Positions 10,869 through 21,989 are shown, counted from the first letter of the stretch. The stretch is DNA of 64,000 nt from Ischnura elegans (GCF_921293095.1 NC_060259.1:4526001-4590000); one strand, 5' to 3'. The notes: a model not told the origin generated them from the letters alone. Made by a program: numbers and translations.

Positions 10869-11534
10869 ATGGATTACGGAAAAGACGACGAAGCAAAGCC
10901 AGAAGACCAGGTGGAATTGTTAATACCGAGGTAAGCTTTGAGGGAAAAATTTTTTTTAACCATAATGGAGAGGTTTCTTAAAGTTAAGCCTGAAATTATC
11001 GGTTATGTATGAAATTTATTTGTTTGAAAATTTGATATCACAAGTTTATATTTTTTCTGTGTGAGTCATCCGCTACTAAATCATGGTACTAATATATCAG
11101 TATGATGTACTAAATAAGCATACCAATGGATTCACGTTTTCCTAGTTAATTTATATTTAAAAGTAGTCATATGATCTTTTATCATATTTCTCATTCTTCT
11201 TAAGAGAAAGGCTATTAATTTTGTAAAATGAAAGCATATCCCCAAAATATATGATTTCTCGAAAAAATTTAAAACTTATGTCTGGAATCTAGTAGAGAAG
11301 CCAAACTTACATTTGCATTCAGAATACAGAATTAGTACTAAAATTACAGACTTCACAGAATACTGACTGCCTATATGAATTGAAAAAAAAATAAAATTGA
11401 AAGGCCTTGAGCTGCTATATAATATGAATATCAGATCTTACAAAAAGATATATTTTTGCATGACTTTTAAACTTGACTTCTTCTTTTCTCCTTTCAGAAA
11501 TAAAGTGGCTAATTGTGCAGAGTTGGTTTCCTGA
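10869..11534 (+). CDS. Possible two-exon short coding transcript
   Basis: ATG at 10869 opens a Lys/Asp/Glu-rich frame (MDYGKDDEAKPEDQ) to a GTAAGC donor after 10930. A strong pyrimidine-rich acceptor (TTTTCTCCTTTCAG) ends at 11497, and the joined frame continues about 12 codons to TGA at 11532-11534. A polyadenylation signal AATAAA follows at 11747-11752. The splice and polyA signals are good and the ORF is very short. A different frame across 10830-10915 is also open, so this may be the 3' end of a longer or non-coding transcript. Confidence 0.3.
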
Positions 11535-11861
11535 ATTCAGGTTTCTTCTTGTGCAATGGGTTACAACGCTTGTTTCGTGCTAACATTTTTTTCTATTTTC
11601 CAACTCAAACCATTGTTTGTACTTGATTTATCTTTGTGCCATTTTTTTAACTAAGTTTCACTTACTGTTTGCTGGCCCTTAATGCTGGTTAGCAATATTC
11701 ATGGCCACACTTGTTATTAGTGTGTATTATTTTATTTTTCTCTTTGAATAAATGTTTTATTATCTGTATGTTCTGGTTTCCTTATATTTATTCATCCGTT
11801 TGATCCATATTGATATTAAGTGGATGTGGGTCAGAAAATCAATATGTATAATTCGTGTACG

Positions 11862-12150
11862 AGGGCCTGCAGATACATATGTATATTACATGTAAGGATA
11901 TTCAGGTTTCCAATTTGTAATACGCATGTATACATGCATCCTGAGGGACTTTTGAGCAACTTTTACGTGAAATATACAGACGTAATACGATTGTATTCCA
12001 TTGTATAAATATGTATAATTCATGTATGGGTATTCAGATTTCCAATTTGTAATACGCACGAATACATACATCCATAGGGACTTTTGAACCACTTCTACGT
12101 GAAATATACCGATGTAATACGATCGTATTCCATCTTATACATATGTATTT
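11862..12150. repeat. Tandem duplication, about 132-bp unit
   Basis: Two diverged copies offset by 132 bases share TTTCCAATTTGTAATACGCA (about 11907 and 12039) and the following GGGACTTTTGA...ACGTGAAATATAC blocks. Both are rich in TACATATGTAT-like motifs, as in the inverted repeat at 9.2 kb, so the two regions may be relics of one repeat family. Confidence 0.65.
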
Positions 12151-12206
12151 GGTCACGTATTTTTTGTGTATTATTGATGTAATACAAATGCCGTGTTATC
12201 TGGGTA

Positions 12207-13116
12207 GTAGTGGTTCCGTTGAATGGGCCTTAATTTGGCTGTAATTAATTGATTTTCATGCGGTACTTTTCACAAGCCGCGTATAGTTCCATGATATCGC
12301 ATCACTCAACAGACGGGTCAGGTGGGGTAGTAGTTGTGTTTACGGCTACCACCCACGGGACCAGGGTTCGGGGCTTCGTGATGGCTGTATATTTTGTTGT
12401 CTTCAATGTGATCATACGACGTCAACTTTTTCATTCATTTTAATTGCGACAAGCATAGACATGAGACTATTTTTTATCCAGGGTCCAGGGTCATCAACTT
12501 TTATTTTATCCTATTTATTAATGGAAATTATATTTCGGCATGATTCTTTTAGCACATACGTACTGTGTAAGTAAACTCCCTTCGGAGTAAAGTATTCGAG
12601 AAATATGGCATTTTATAATCGTTTTCTGTTCTTATTAATTATGTCTGTACACATGTTGTTGATCGCCGCGAGTCTTTAATGGCATGTGTACTCGCAAGAG
12701 TGGTTTTAATTTTTAATGTGGAAGTTGATCAGTATAAGCAATGAAAAAATTAACATTTTGGCGCACAAAAACCCTTGCTAGTGTATTCGTCGCATCTCCG
12801 TGTTTGAGATGACACTGCTTAAATACCTAGATGCCATTATGATGATAAAAAAATAGTCTCATGTCTATACTTGTCGCAATTAAAATGAATGAAAAAGTTG
12901 ACGTCGTATGATCACATTGAAGACAACAAAATATACAGCCATCACGAAGCCCCGAACCCTGGTCCCGTGGGTGGTAGCCGTAAACACAACTACTACCCCT
13001 AGTGACCCGTCTGCTGAATGATGCGATATCATGGAACTATACGCGGCTTGTGAAAAGTACCGCATGAAAATTAATTAATTACAGCCAAATTAAGGCCCAT
13101 TCAACGGAACCACTAC
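12207..13116. mobile_element. Foldback/MITE element with about 270-bp inverted repeats, TA flanks
   Basis: The left arm starts GTAGTGGTTCCGTTGAATGG at 12207 and runs to about 12480. The right arm is its reverse complement from about 12850 to 13116. TA flanks both ends (12205-12206 and 13117-13118), the duplication made by Tc1/mariner-type transposases. The 370-bp core has no coding capacity, so it would have depended on an enzyme from elsewhere. The arms are nearly identical, which suggests recent insertion or repair. Confidence 0.65.
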
Positions 13117-15300
13117 TAGTTCAAGGATGTGTTCACCATTCCGAAGGCCATAAAAAATACGGCATTGAAAAAGGCGGAGCAAGTTTCGTGGTCTCCCCTT
13201 GTTAGAGAAAAAAGTGAAATCACAATTTTGTAGATAATTTTTTGATCTACAATTTTGGTCTGAGCAATTTTTATCATAAAACTAACCGTTTGGCCAAAAA
13301 ATGCAAAAAAAACTCATTTTTGTGACCTTTGACCTTGAATAAAATGTTTTGCACACACGGGATCGATGGAGACTTTTCAGGATTTCATTAGAGTGGTATC
13401 TTTGAGGTTCATGCAAATTTTCAGCTTGTTGGCAATTTATGCAAGGGTACCCCTATTTTTTGGGCTAATTTGACCGGGCTATAAACATGAGTGACATGTT
13501 TCTGTTGTGAAAAACAAGTAATGTTGGCTTAATGCAAAACCAGAATTATATTAATTAGTATTTTAAAGAAGCGTTTCTTAGATAAAGACGTGTGAGATAT
13601 TTTATGGTGAAGTTGTTATCGCTAATCGCGGAAAAACGTTTACTTTTCGACAACTATTCAACGTGGTTAGAACTGGTAAAAGATGTGGCTCTCATGGTAA
13701 AGTTGTTGTTCTGATAATCATGGAAAAACTCTACAGCTTTCGATAACTATTCATGATTGTGAGAAGTGATGGAAGATGTGGAAAAGCCCAATTAAAGTTT
13801 TTATGACACTGCTTCTAAAAATAGTTCAACTTTAATTTCTGTTCACATATTTTATTTATTCAGAATTCGGGATTCGTGAAATTTAGATGTTAACCCAGGG
13901 AGAACACCAAGGTCAAAAAGATGTCTTCTAGGCGTCATTTAGATGGTCGAAATAACGTCTTAATCCCAGGTCAATAAAACCTATTTCCTTCCCTCCACCA
14001 TGACCTATCCACGACGTCTTGTGGTTCGTAAAAAAGGCGTCTTTAAGGCGTCATTTAGATGGTCAAAAAGCCTCTCGATCCCGGCTAACAATACCTTTTT
14101 CCTTCCCTCCACCATGACCCAATCGCGACCTTTTCTTTTTGATCAAAAAGACGACATTTTGATGGTTAAAATATTTTGAAAAATGCACCAAGAAGACATA
14201 TTTTCTTCCCTCCACCAAGATTTAAGGAAAACCTCTTAGGTGATAAAAATATGAGATAAAGCATGAGAAGAATGAAGCAATTTTTTAATTAGATAACCAA
14301 CAGAAAACTAAACAAAGATTAATGTCCGAGAAAAAGAAAGTATAACAAAATGTAGAAAACTCCCACATAGCACAAATATTGACAAAATGTCTATGTAAAA
14401 CCTCAACGTCTTTTGCTAATATGTAGCATATATCTTTAATAACTTGAAGACACCTTCTAGACGTAGATATCTTAGCTGTCTCTAAGGCATCTGCAGCATT
14501 ATCAATGAATGAATTCATGTTGATTCAATGTCTTGCAGTACCTATAGGTCTTGAAGTATTTTCAATGCAAGTTTTTCCAACATATTTAAACACCTTCATC
14601 AGGGCTATTAATAAATATGAGTACATAATTGTAAGACATAAAGGTTTATGACGATATTAAAATAAAAACAGAATTGTTGCATATTAATTAAAAAGAAGAG
14701 ACTAGAATGTTGATACATACCTGTTATTCCATTGAATTGGATTTGTTTATTGATGGTAACTAAGCTTATTAAGTACATAGTTACGTATCAGTTTTGATTA
14801 AGTAAATAATTATAAATTTTGCTTAAATCGTTGATGACTGCTCTTACCTTAAAACTATTTTTGTTTTTCAAATATATATTATTTGTTTAAATAATCTTTT
14901 TGTTAAATTAGTAACGTTATCTAAAACATTGGTATTTTTGATGTCCAATCAACAGCCATACTTTCATAAAATAGACATTTTATAGAATTTCTATTATTCT
15001 ACTCTAGTATTCTCTGGAATATACATAGCTATATATTTGGTAAAGACATTTAAAGAATGAGTTTTCCCAACTTTAAATCGCTTTGATGAACATTTGCCAG
15101 AAAAGTTGCCTATGCATTTTGGTGCACGTGAGTAGTGGGGAAATGGCGATTCTGGCCAGAAGGTCATCTAGATAAAAAATACGTCATTTTACAGTTGACA
15201 AGGCACGCGCGTTGGCAACGTGACACCTTCTTCCACGTCAGGGAGATCGCTTCCGCATAGCAACTCTGGTTTCACTGTACAATTCCCCTCCCCCTACACT
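13117..15300. other. AT-rich DNA with a short tandem duplication, no supported gene
   Basis: At about 13928-14130 a block of roughly 105 bases is duplicated (AGGCGTCATTTAGATGGTC near 13937 and 14046; TTCCTTCCCTCCACCATGACC near 13984 and 14098). A minus ORF at 14518-14285 shows no motif. The left terminus of the Polinton probably lies in this stretch, but its partner terminal repeat is not in the window, so I cannot place it. Confidence 0.5.
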
Positions 15301-15327
15301 AAAACCCCCACCTCTTCCCCTTGGTCC

Positions 15328-15366
15328 TCTATATAACCGGTTTAGATTCCAGTAGGAAAGCAGTCG
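15328..15366 (+). promoter_or_regulatory. TATA box and initiator of the 15385 gene
   Basis: CTATATAA lies at 15329-15336. About 30 bases downstream is GCAGTCG at 15360-15366, which fits the arthropod initiator (CAGT) with the start A at 15362. The ATG follows 23 bases later. Spacing and both motifs agree, so this is a credible pol II core promoter. Confidence 0.65.
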
Positions 15367-15384
15367 TTGCAATTCAGTAGCATA

Positions 15385-15844
15385 ATGAACTCCAGAACCG
15401 TTGCTGAGCTACAAAGAGATCCCGAAGCCTCCCTGGAGCACACCAATCTCCGGGTGGAGAAGCAGTCAGATCCGGATACTTATATCGTATACATCCCTCA
15501 TCGAGGCACAGATTTTGTGCTCTCGGTACTTTTTAACGCAGTTTACTATTGCGTATTCCGACACCAGGAAAAAATATTTGAAGTGGTCGGACAGAAAGTG
15601 ACTTTCTCCGGCTTCGAAAATGAGAATGGTGTAGTGGAGAGATTTAACATAACGAACCAGGATGATATTACCGATCCGGAAAAGCGACGCCTCGCGGACA
15701 AGCAGCACCCAATCATCTGGTTGGATGTGTACGAGTGCTACCAGCCCCGAGTCTACGCAAAAGGAGGTGGAACGAGGACTCAAAGTGATTGTATTGATGG
15801 ATCAAAACCTGTGTGTTATACAGACCATAGACAATCAAAAGTGA
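15385..15844 (+). pseudogene. Polinton-edge gene of unknown function, frameshifted
   Basis: The product is not recognised. ATG 15385 opens a frame of about 125 codons with good coding character (for example FEVVGQKVTFSGFENENG). Near 15760 the sensible continuation moves to another frame, which reads EVERGLKVIVLMDQ and ends at TGA 15842-15844. The original frame runs on to 15906 with poor composition. I infer one indel. A TATA/initiator promoter precedes it and AATAAA at 15908-15913 follows it. It is the only gene of this cluster on the plus strand and converges with the ORF at 16461-15991. Confidence 0.5.
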
Positions 15845-15990
15845 GATATGGTACCCGTCTGAGAGTAATAAAGTTTATACTCAAAATTAAAGATGATATT
15901 TATTGACAATAAAAAATGTCTTAAAATTCAAGGATTTTCATGTTGTTTTATTAAATAATAACACAGGATATAGGTTAACATTTTTTTATT

Positions 15991-16461
15991 TCAACAAATT
16001 TTATTTCTTATACACCAATCAGCCAACTTAAAACAATTTTTTCTAGCACATTGTAGATTACAATCCATATGAATTTTAATTAAACAACTCTCATTCGTGG
16101 TCAATTTCGTGAATGAAGGACAACCATAAAGTTCCAGATTAGCCACACAAATTCCCTTGGGAAGAAGACTTGTTAAGAAGGCAGCTTTTTGAGCACCCTT
16201 TGTGAAAAGATATTTAAAATTTTTAGTATAATTATGAAGTATACTCTCCAGTTCTGAATAATCCACATCTCCAGAGTACTCGCACAAGCCGTGATAGTTG
16301 TTTCTCAGCCAAGAAGACTCTTTTGTTAACAGCAATCTTTGTGGTGATTTAAATAACCACGTATTACAGCATTTATTCTGGACAGCGATGATTGCCAATT
16401 CTTTGACAATAAAATTTCTATTGCTACCCGAAAATCCTTGAAATTCAACAATGGCACCCAT
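15991..16461 (-). CDS. Polinton-associated protein, putative exonuclease-like fold
   Basis: A 156-codon ORF starting ATG 16461. It begins IVEFQGFSGSN and contains KELAIIAV, YHGLCEYSGDVDYSELE, KGAQKAAFL and a closing Cys-rich stretch (CNLQCARKNCFKLADW). I recall similar ORFs as multi-copy companions of arthropod Polintons, and the layout resembles an RNase-H-like nuclease domain. That link is inference from memory, not a search. The ORF at 17719-17195 shares the same plan (LTGRTFISLEKEF..., a C...H...C pattern, then W). AATAAA overlaps the final codons and another follows the stop, so the 3' end is compact. Confidence 0.5.
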   Translation of the reverse strand: MGAIVEFQGFSGSNRNFIVKELAIIAVQNKCCNTWLFKSPQRLLLTKESSWLRNNYHGLCEYSGDVDYSELESILHNYTKNFKYLFTKGAQKAAFLTSLLPKGICVANLELYGCPSFTKLTTNESCLIKIHMDCNLQCARKNCFKLADWCIRNKIC

Positions 16462-16583
16462 CGTGATGTATGTCCAACTTACAAGGTTTTTACGCCCAAT
16501 GCCAGGGGTTGAACTTGCATCAAGACTCTCTAACTTACGGAACTTTCATTCACGCCAGAGGTTAGAAGGCCTTTCACTCACAC

Positions 16584-17164
16584 TCAAGCTGACAACTTTT
16601 GATTGTCAACCAAACCATACGCTATGAGTACCATCTCTAATTCAAGTCTTTCAAAATCACAATCTGTGATATTCTTTGCTAATTTTGTGGCGAGAAAATG
16701 TCTCACTTTGTCACGACTAGCTGAAAGTCTCTGGAGAAATAAATCAATCAGCTTGAAGAGTTTCACCAATGCAAACCACTCTTTTTGCTTTAAATTAAAG
16801 GTCTTTTTAATAACCAAATGCGTCTTCCCAAAGTAATTCGCAAAAGCCAAACAGGAAGTTAAAAAATGCTTTTCTCCTTTGTAAAAACACAAATCGGCAT
16901 CCTTTTCACAGTTCAAGATGTTTGCTCACTCGCTTTGTGAAACAATTACACTTTTTTTCCAACTTGATTAAATTGCACAACTGATTCAAAGTCTCTACCA
17001 GGATCGTAACCAATACACACACTCTTTGTCTTCGTTTTGTTCAAATAATACACAGTTTGAAGAAGTAAATTGTCCGATTGTCCAATAGAAGGAATAAAAT
17101 TTCCGGCAGGTTTCTTTCTCTTCACCGGAGGAGACTGATGGTCTGCATCCACCGATGACTGCAT
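16584..17164 (-). pseudogene. Polinton-associated protein of unknown function, broken frame
   Basis: Two adjacent open segments appear to belong to one gene. The first (17164-16946, ATG 17164) contains a basic PPVKRKKPAG stretch and IGYDPGRDFESVVQF. The second (16916-16584) contains FYKGEKHFLTSCLAFANYF and a Leu-rich helix-like end. A run of A's near 16950 and one more shift near 16915 separate them. No catalytic motif is seen. The gene starts 31 bases after the upstream ORF stops, as in an operon-like cluster. The function is unknown. Confidence 0.4.
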
Positions 17165-17194
17165 GACGACTGACGTACGGTGACGTAATCGTCC

Positions 17195-17719
17195 TTATTT
17201 AGAGGCTGATGTAGGAGGAGGGGTGGGGGAACAGTCATCCGGGCAAGGATCAACTTCGGTTTTGAGATGGTTATACTGGAACCACTGGACGAGAGAATGT
17301 GCATCTCTCAATGCGCAAGTGCTGTTGCGCAATTTGTGACAAGGATTGAGGCAGGAAAAGGCAAGAAAGGAACATTTTTCGGGAGGGGGACAGTTGAACT
17401 CTTTTTCGAGAGAGATGAAAGTACGTCCCGTGAGATCGGTCAGGAACTCACACTCTGCTTCGCTGAATGCGTAGAGAGCGGTTGCACCCTCAGTCATAGC
17501 TTCCAGGGTAGTTGAAAGTTCGGTGTGTGAAATGAATCCCTCGTTGAAGGATGTCTCATCTCGTGGTAAGGGGTCTGGGAAACGTAGCTTCTTTCCTCCA
17601 GCGATGAGCTTCCCATGTTTCTTGAAACGTCCCCAAAATAAACGATTTGAATCAACGTCGACGGCTGCAAGCTCCATCACCCCGCCTTGGCTATAAGTCA
17701 CAGATACCACGATCTGCAT
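17195..17719 (-). CDS. Polinton-associated protein, related to the 16461-15991 ORF
   Basis: ATG 17719 is the first start in this frame. The protein is about 174 residues. It begins with a strand-rich block (VVSVTYSQGGVMELAAVDVD), then YAFSEAECEFL, LEKEFNCPPPEKC and NPCHKLRNSTCALRDAHSL, and ends in a Pro-rich tail. The Cys/His spacing and overall order parallel the shorter ORF at 16461-15991, so the two may be paralogues. I infer a nuclease-like fold only weakly. It follows the protease relic by 26 bases. The frame is intact. Confidence 0.45.
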   Translation of the reverse strand: MQIVVSVTYSQGGVMELAAVDVDSNRLFWGRFKKHGKLIAGGKKLRFPDPLPRDETSFNEGFISHTELSTTLEAMTEGATALYAFSEAECEFLTDLTGRTFISLEKEFNCPPPEKCSFLAFSCLNPCHKLRNSTCALRDAHSLVQWFQYNHLKTEVDPCPDDCSPTPPPTSASK

Positions 17720-17744
17720 TCTGCAACAGACTCTTCTCAAACAA

Positions 17745-18235
17745 TCAACTCCTCCTCCTGCTCATCATATTTATTCGGGAACAGCACCGCTGAGCTCTGG
17801 GATGACATTTGGCCCGCCTCACTTGCTTGAAGGTCTGATGAAACAGCTTCAGGGCTCGACAGTCGTTGAGATGAGGGATGGTGTGATGAAAGTGTGTGAG
17901 GAATTTGTGTAGTGTTTGACCTAATGATTTACTAGCGGTATAGAGGCAGCTGTATTCACCGCAAATATCCGAACGAAAGCTTTGAATTTGAACGTGATTG
18001 CGAGTGACTGAGAATGACTTTAAAAATTTACTTATGTTTGAGACGAAAGGAGGTAAGCCGTACGAATCAAAATACTCTGCATAATTATTATGTAAATATA
18101 TTATAGTAATTTAGATGGATCTAAATTTATTATGTAAACCCCATTTTGTGGCGATTTTGGTAACCTATCAGATGCGTAAACTCCGCGAAATATATTGAGT
18201 GGTCTTAGAAACCTGTTAATTTGAATTCCATCCAT
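17745..18235 (-). pseudogene. Adenain-like cysteine protease, broken
   Basis: Polintons encode an adenovirus-type protease that matures capsid proteins. Here ATG 18235, two bases after the capsid gene stop, opens a segment with FRGVYASDRLP. It hits TAA at about 18112. In another frame EYFDSYGLPPF and then DICGEYSCLY (the probable active-site Cys block) follow, continuing to TGA 17747-17745. The stretch between the two parts, where the catalytic His of this family lies, appears to be lost, so the enzyme should be dead. The segment is easy to miss because neither half is a long ATG-initiated ORF. Confidence 0.65.
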
Positions 18236-18237
18236 GA

Positions 18238-19426
18238 CTAAAAGTTTGTGATAATGTTTCTGTTTTTATCAATTTCCAATGTTACATCATACTCTGAGAA
18301 AAGTTAACATGTAACCGTTCTCGATAATTCGTTTTCAAATCTCGCCTCTATTCTCACCACACCTCTATCACCTAAACTTATATAATCCTCATTACCCGAA
18401 TCATCGGGTGTTAGATCGAAGACTAGCATAAAATAACCGTGTCCAAACATATCGTAAGTGATTTGATTACCTCTATTGCAATGCTTAATCCCACTTCCTG
18501 AGAATATTGTGTCATACGCTCGCGCCCAATACTTTTTACTTGAAAAATTGCATTGTTATCCCTCGGATGGAATTTGCACACCGTTCACAAAGAGTGAAAA
18601 ATTCTCGAGCGAATAGTGAGAGGCTTAAAGTTCGTCCACCAGCAGGAACAGTAAAAGTTTTCAACTCGGTACGCTTGTAGTGATATTTGGCATTGTTATT
18701 TTCCAAGATTTTATTATGTGCAACTAAAATGGATGGGTTAATATCGAAATATTGAACGTATAAAGTTGCGTCTAAAATTTTCAATAGTCCATCATCATTC
18801 CCTCCCATAAGATGGAAAGCATGATTAGAGAGCAATAGTCTTATACCGATATCTACTCGATCCATCATTAATTGTATCTGATTAAAAACATCTACGTGCA
18901 GTTTACCATACAACTCAACCTCTGCACTATTCTTAAACCAACCCTTACGCCTTGTATAACCAGAATTTGAAGTATCGGTCGTGTTAATATCGTTTCCCGT
19001 GTCCAACTCCCACCCCACATTTCGTAAATGTGTTTTGCTCGCATCTGTTCCATAATTTAACACATTTTCCAGGTAGCTTCTATAATGGTAATTATCCTCT
19101 GACGGTGTCACCAACGTCCCATTGAAATAAACGTTACACTGCTCGAAGAGTGAGTGCAGAATATTGTTCACTATTCCCGGTTGATTGGTAGCAGATTCAT
19201 TGTAATCAGTCCCGTCTTTTTTACAAAGTTTCACTCTAAGTCTAAGATATATACTGTTCAAATCCTTGTACGCATCCCCAGAGTCTTTGATCAGGAATTC
19301 TATAACCGATCGATTATCTAGCGAAGATATGGGTTTGTAGGACACGAGTCTTTTTGTCAAGATATTAGTCTGCACCGGTGGATTGGACTGGAATAAATCC
19401 AACGAAGTCAGCATATGCTCTGCCAT
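18238..19426 (-). pseudogene. Major capsid protein (double jelly-roll type), broken
   Basis: The order and motifs (YKPISSLDNRSVIEF, DLNSIYLRLRVKL, NNILHSLFEQCNVYFNG, LNARSH-free HVDVFNQ, NPSILVAHNKILENNNAKY) fit the Polinton capsid family that builds the particle shell. ATG 19426 gives the family-like start. An in-frame upstream extension to 19507 is Lys/Arg-rich. The frame ends at 18536. The C-terminal part (GSGIKHCNRGNQI, FDLTPDDSG, RIEARFENEL) continues in another frame after an apparent internal deletion near 18540. A TAA at 18306-18304 interrupts it again before the real end, TAG 18240-18238. At least three lesions are present. Confidence 0.7.
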
Positions 19427-19519
19427 TATCGCGAAAAAATATCTCCTCCAACGACCTTCTTTCCTCTTCGACTTCTCATTGACTGTCGCTTTTTTCTTAC
19501 GCAACATTAATACGCAACA

Positions 19520-19894
19520 TTAACGCATAGGTTTAATTTTATTTAACCTTGGACGTTTCGTGATCCTCAACCCACCTCCAGACATGACTTTTATCTTTTC
19601 CTCAGCCTTGCGTTTCAAGTTCTGACCTGCCTCGTTTATTCTACTGCGCAGTATCTCCTTAACCGGTTTTGTTCCAAGGTCTCCAAGAGCTGCTGCCCCA
19701 GCGCTCGCGGCCTCCTTACCAACAGTCTTAAGCCCGATAAATAGCAAAGGTTTTGCAAATCGCCACAATCCCGCGAGGAAACTCCCGATACCTCGTCCCT
19801 TTTGCACCCTATAAGAAGCTCTATACAAGGATCCAATCTCTCCTCCCACCTGTTTTGAATAATAACTATAATATCGATCCATCACCGGCGCCAT
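19520..19894 (-). CDS. Core/minor virion protein (adenovirus pX/pVI-like)
   Basis: A short basic protein with a Gly/Ala-rich hydrophobic centre (GRGIGSFLAGLWRF, GKEAASAGAAALGDL) and a Lys/Arg-rich C-terminus (KRPRLNKIKP). This is the profile of the small Polinton protein compared with adenovirus core and membrane-lytic proteins; that comparison is from general knowledge. The first ATG in frame is 19894, and the frame is open upstream to the stop of the minor capsid gene. It appears intact. It lies between the minor and major capsid genes, the usual order. Confidence 0.6.
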   Translation of the reverse strand: MAPVMDRYYSYYSKQVGGEIGSLYRASYRVQKGRGIGSFLAGLWRFAKPLLFIGLKTVGKEAASAGAAALGDLGTKPVKEILRSRINEAGQNLKRKAEEKIKVMSGGGLRITKRPRLNKIKPMR

Positions 19895-19923
19895 CTCGTC
19901 GTAAAATGATGTACTAACGTGAA

Positions 19924-20955
19924 TCAATTCTTTTTTATAAAGTGTAGCACAACTATCGAGCTTTGCTCCCCACCATGAAAAGAAATTGCTTCACCGAGTT
20001 TATCAGCAAAAAGAATTTCAACACTCTCGATATTGTTTTTCTCGACGGGGTAGTAATAAATCGGATTGAAAGTTTGATATTCACCAATTTTGACATTTAT
20101 GATGCGGATGCATCGACTCAAAGTGTCACCCACCAACTGCGGTTTTATTATATCTGTGTAAACGTAAACATTTGTCGAGGAGGTTGCAATGCTTCTTTTT
20201 CCTCTTTTTCCTATGTCGTCTTTAGTGTTAATCTCTACCCTGGCACCATCGATGATTTCAGCTAACTCATCATCTGTCAACGTTGAATCTTTAAATGATA
20301 ATCTAATAAGAACAGCCGATAATAATGATAGGTCATTTTTTATCTTTTCCTTGCCTTTTCCACTAAAGCCTGACAAAGTTCTATTGAATAAGTTAGCAAA
20401 CGAATCATACGTCCCCGGAGACAACGAGTATTTTAATCCGCACGCAAAAATTTGCACAGACCGTGGTAATATGCGTTCATCAACTCCAACCTGGTTAATC
20501 CTTACACTCAGTTTATCAATATAACGCATTACTTCATTTGAAATGTACGTTTGTTTTTGTGTACTGGAGGTAAAATATGGTTTTGCAAATGCCACCGCAG
20601 TACTGTCATAAGTACCAATGGGAATTGTAAAGTATGAATCATCTAAAACTTTCACATTTATAACTTCTTTATCACCTCGAACTAATCCCTCTTCAGTCCG
20701 GGTCCTATTATCCTTAGGAAGCAATTAGTCTGCTACGCGAGACGCTGGAATAAAGTTTTCGATAACAGCAGGTGTGTCTTCGGAAACTTTTTTTACCTCG
20801 ATAGAAGGAATCGAAATCTCAGCTAGACGGACATACAACTCGTTATTTTCTAAATCGATGCGATGACTTAACTTTGTACGATAATGAGCGATTGTATTTC
20901 TTGGGAAAAAATCCCTCGAGCTATCGCTGGGTAGTGTAAGATAAAATTCGTTCAT
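19924..20955 (-). pseudogene. Minor capsid (penton-like) protein with one internal stop
   Basis: ATG 20955 overlaps the integrase stop (ATGA). The first 76 codons begin NEFYLTLPSDSSRDFFPRNT, the opening of the Polinton minor capsid/penton protein. A TAA at 20727-20725 follows. The very same frame then runs open from 20724 to TGA 19926-19924 with IPIGTYDS and FACGLKYSLSPGTYDS. Because the frame does not change, this is one gene of about 343 codons with a single nonsense change, not two genes. The role is inferred: vertex protein of the particle. Confidence 0.6.
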
Positions 20956-21986
20956 ATTTTACGCACAGAAGAAGCTGAAATCCACGAGTTAAAAGACGGT
21001 GGGTATCCGTCCCACTTGATAAAATACTCTAAATTAGGACCACTCCCCCGACGTCTCAATATTTTCTCGATCCTGTACTCCGTGTCGGGAGACACGTTAA
21101 CTTTGACTAATTCTTCCGCATAGAAACTACCCTTTATATCCTCCCCGTTCAAATCATTCAATTTATAGGTTGGTATTAGTTTCATTCGATCAATGTTTGT
21201 AACTTGAAATATTTCCTTAGTATAATTTGGTGTGTATCCTTTGGTGAATGGAATCCTTTCTTTACTAATCCTCACATAATCACCTTTATTAAATTTAGCA
21301 TCCGTCTTCTTTAAGCTTTTTCTCCGACTAGCAATAATAAATGCATTTTTAGCATTCACTTGAGAGGGAGCGATCCCAATGCTGGAATGCGTACTATGGT
21401 TATAAGAACTAATGAGTTTTTGAAGAACATCGATATATTTGTAAGTTGCGTATTTTGTAAAATATTTATACATTTTTATCTTGAGAGTTCGATTAAAGCG
21501 TTCCACGAGGATAGCCTTAATTTCTGGATTATTTGTAGTGTAAAACTTTACACCTTGATTCGAGAGAAAACTTTTAAACTTGCTATTAACAAATTCCCCT
21601 CCCTTATCGCTTTGAATTTTCAATGGTTTGCGTTCGCGAAATATGACCTTAAATGCTTCTATAATTTCCTCTGGTCTTTTTGACTTGAGAGGACTAGTCC
21701 ACGCATAACGAGAAAATATGTCTATTACGGTTAAAATGAAACAAAACCCATTGTTGTATTTTTTCAAACTTCTCAAATCATTTAAATCACATTGCCAACA
21801 CTCATCTATATAGTTTACTTCGTAACGGTTTCTAACAAACTTCTTTCTTGCCGGCTTGTGACGCGTGTACGCTTCTTGAGATTCCAACCACTCGCGAATT
21901 GTTTTTATCGGGAATCCAGTGGCTTTATTTAATTTTTTTATCCGTGGAAAAACCAGCAGGATGTGCGGGATTGTTTTACACGCTAG
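20952..21986 (-). pseudogene. Retroviral-type integrase with C-terminal chromodomain
   Basis: This is the rve-family integrase that inserts Polintons. Visible are the catalytic Asp in DECWQCDLNDL, the second Asp in IQSDKGGEF and the Glu in VERFNRTLK, about 35 residues later, so the DDE triad is complete. The C-terminus (KILRRRGSGPN then FIKWDGYPPSFNSWI) is a chromodomain, which in known elements directs insertion to marked chromatin. There is no ATG in frame upstream: the N-terminal zinc-binding region is cut by a frameshift near 21925, where a matching piece (NPAHPAGF) lies in another frame. The catalytic core is intact. The stop overlaps the next ATG. Confidence 0.7.
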
Positions 21987-21989
21987 CTA

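Noticed and set aside
14285..14518. 77-codon minus-strand ORF
   Set aside because: No motif, no splice or promoter support, and hydrophobic AT-driven composition.
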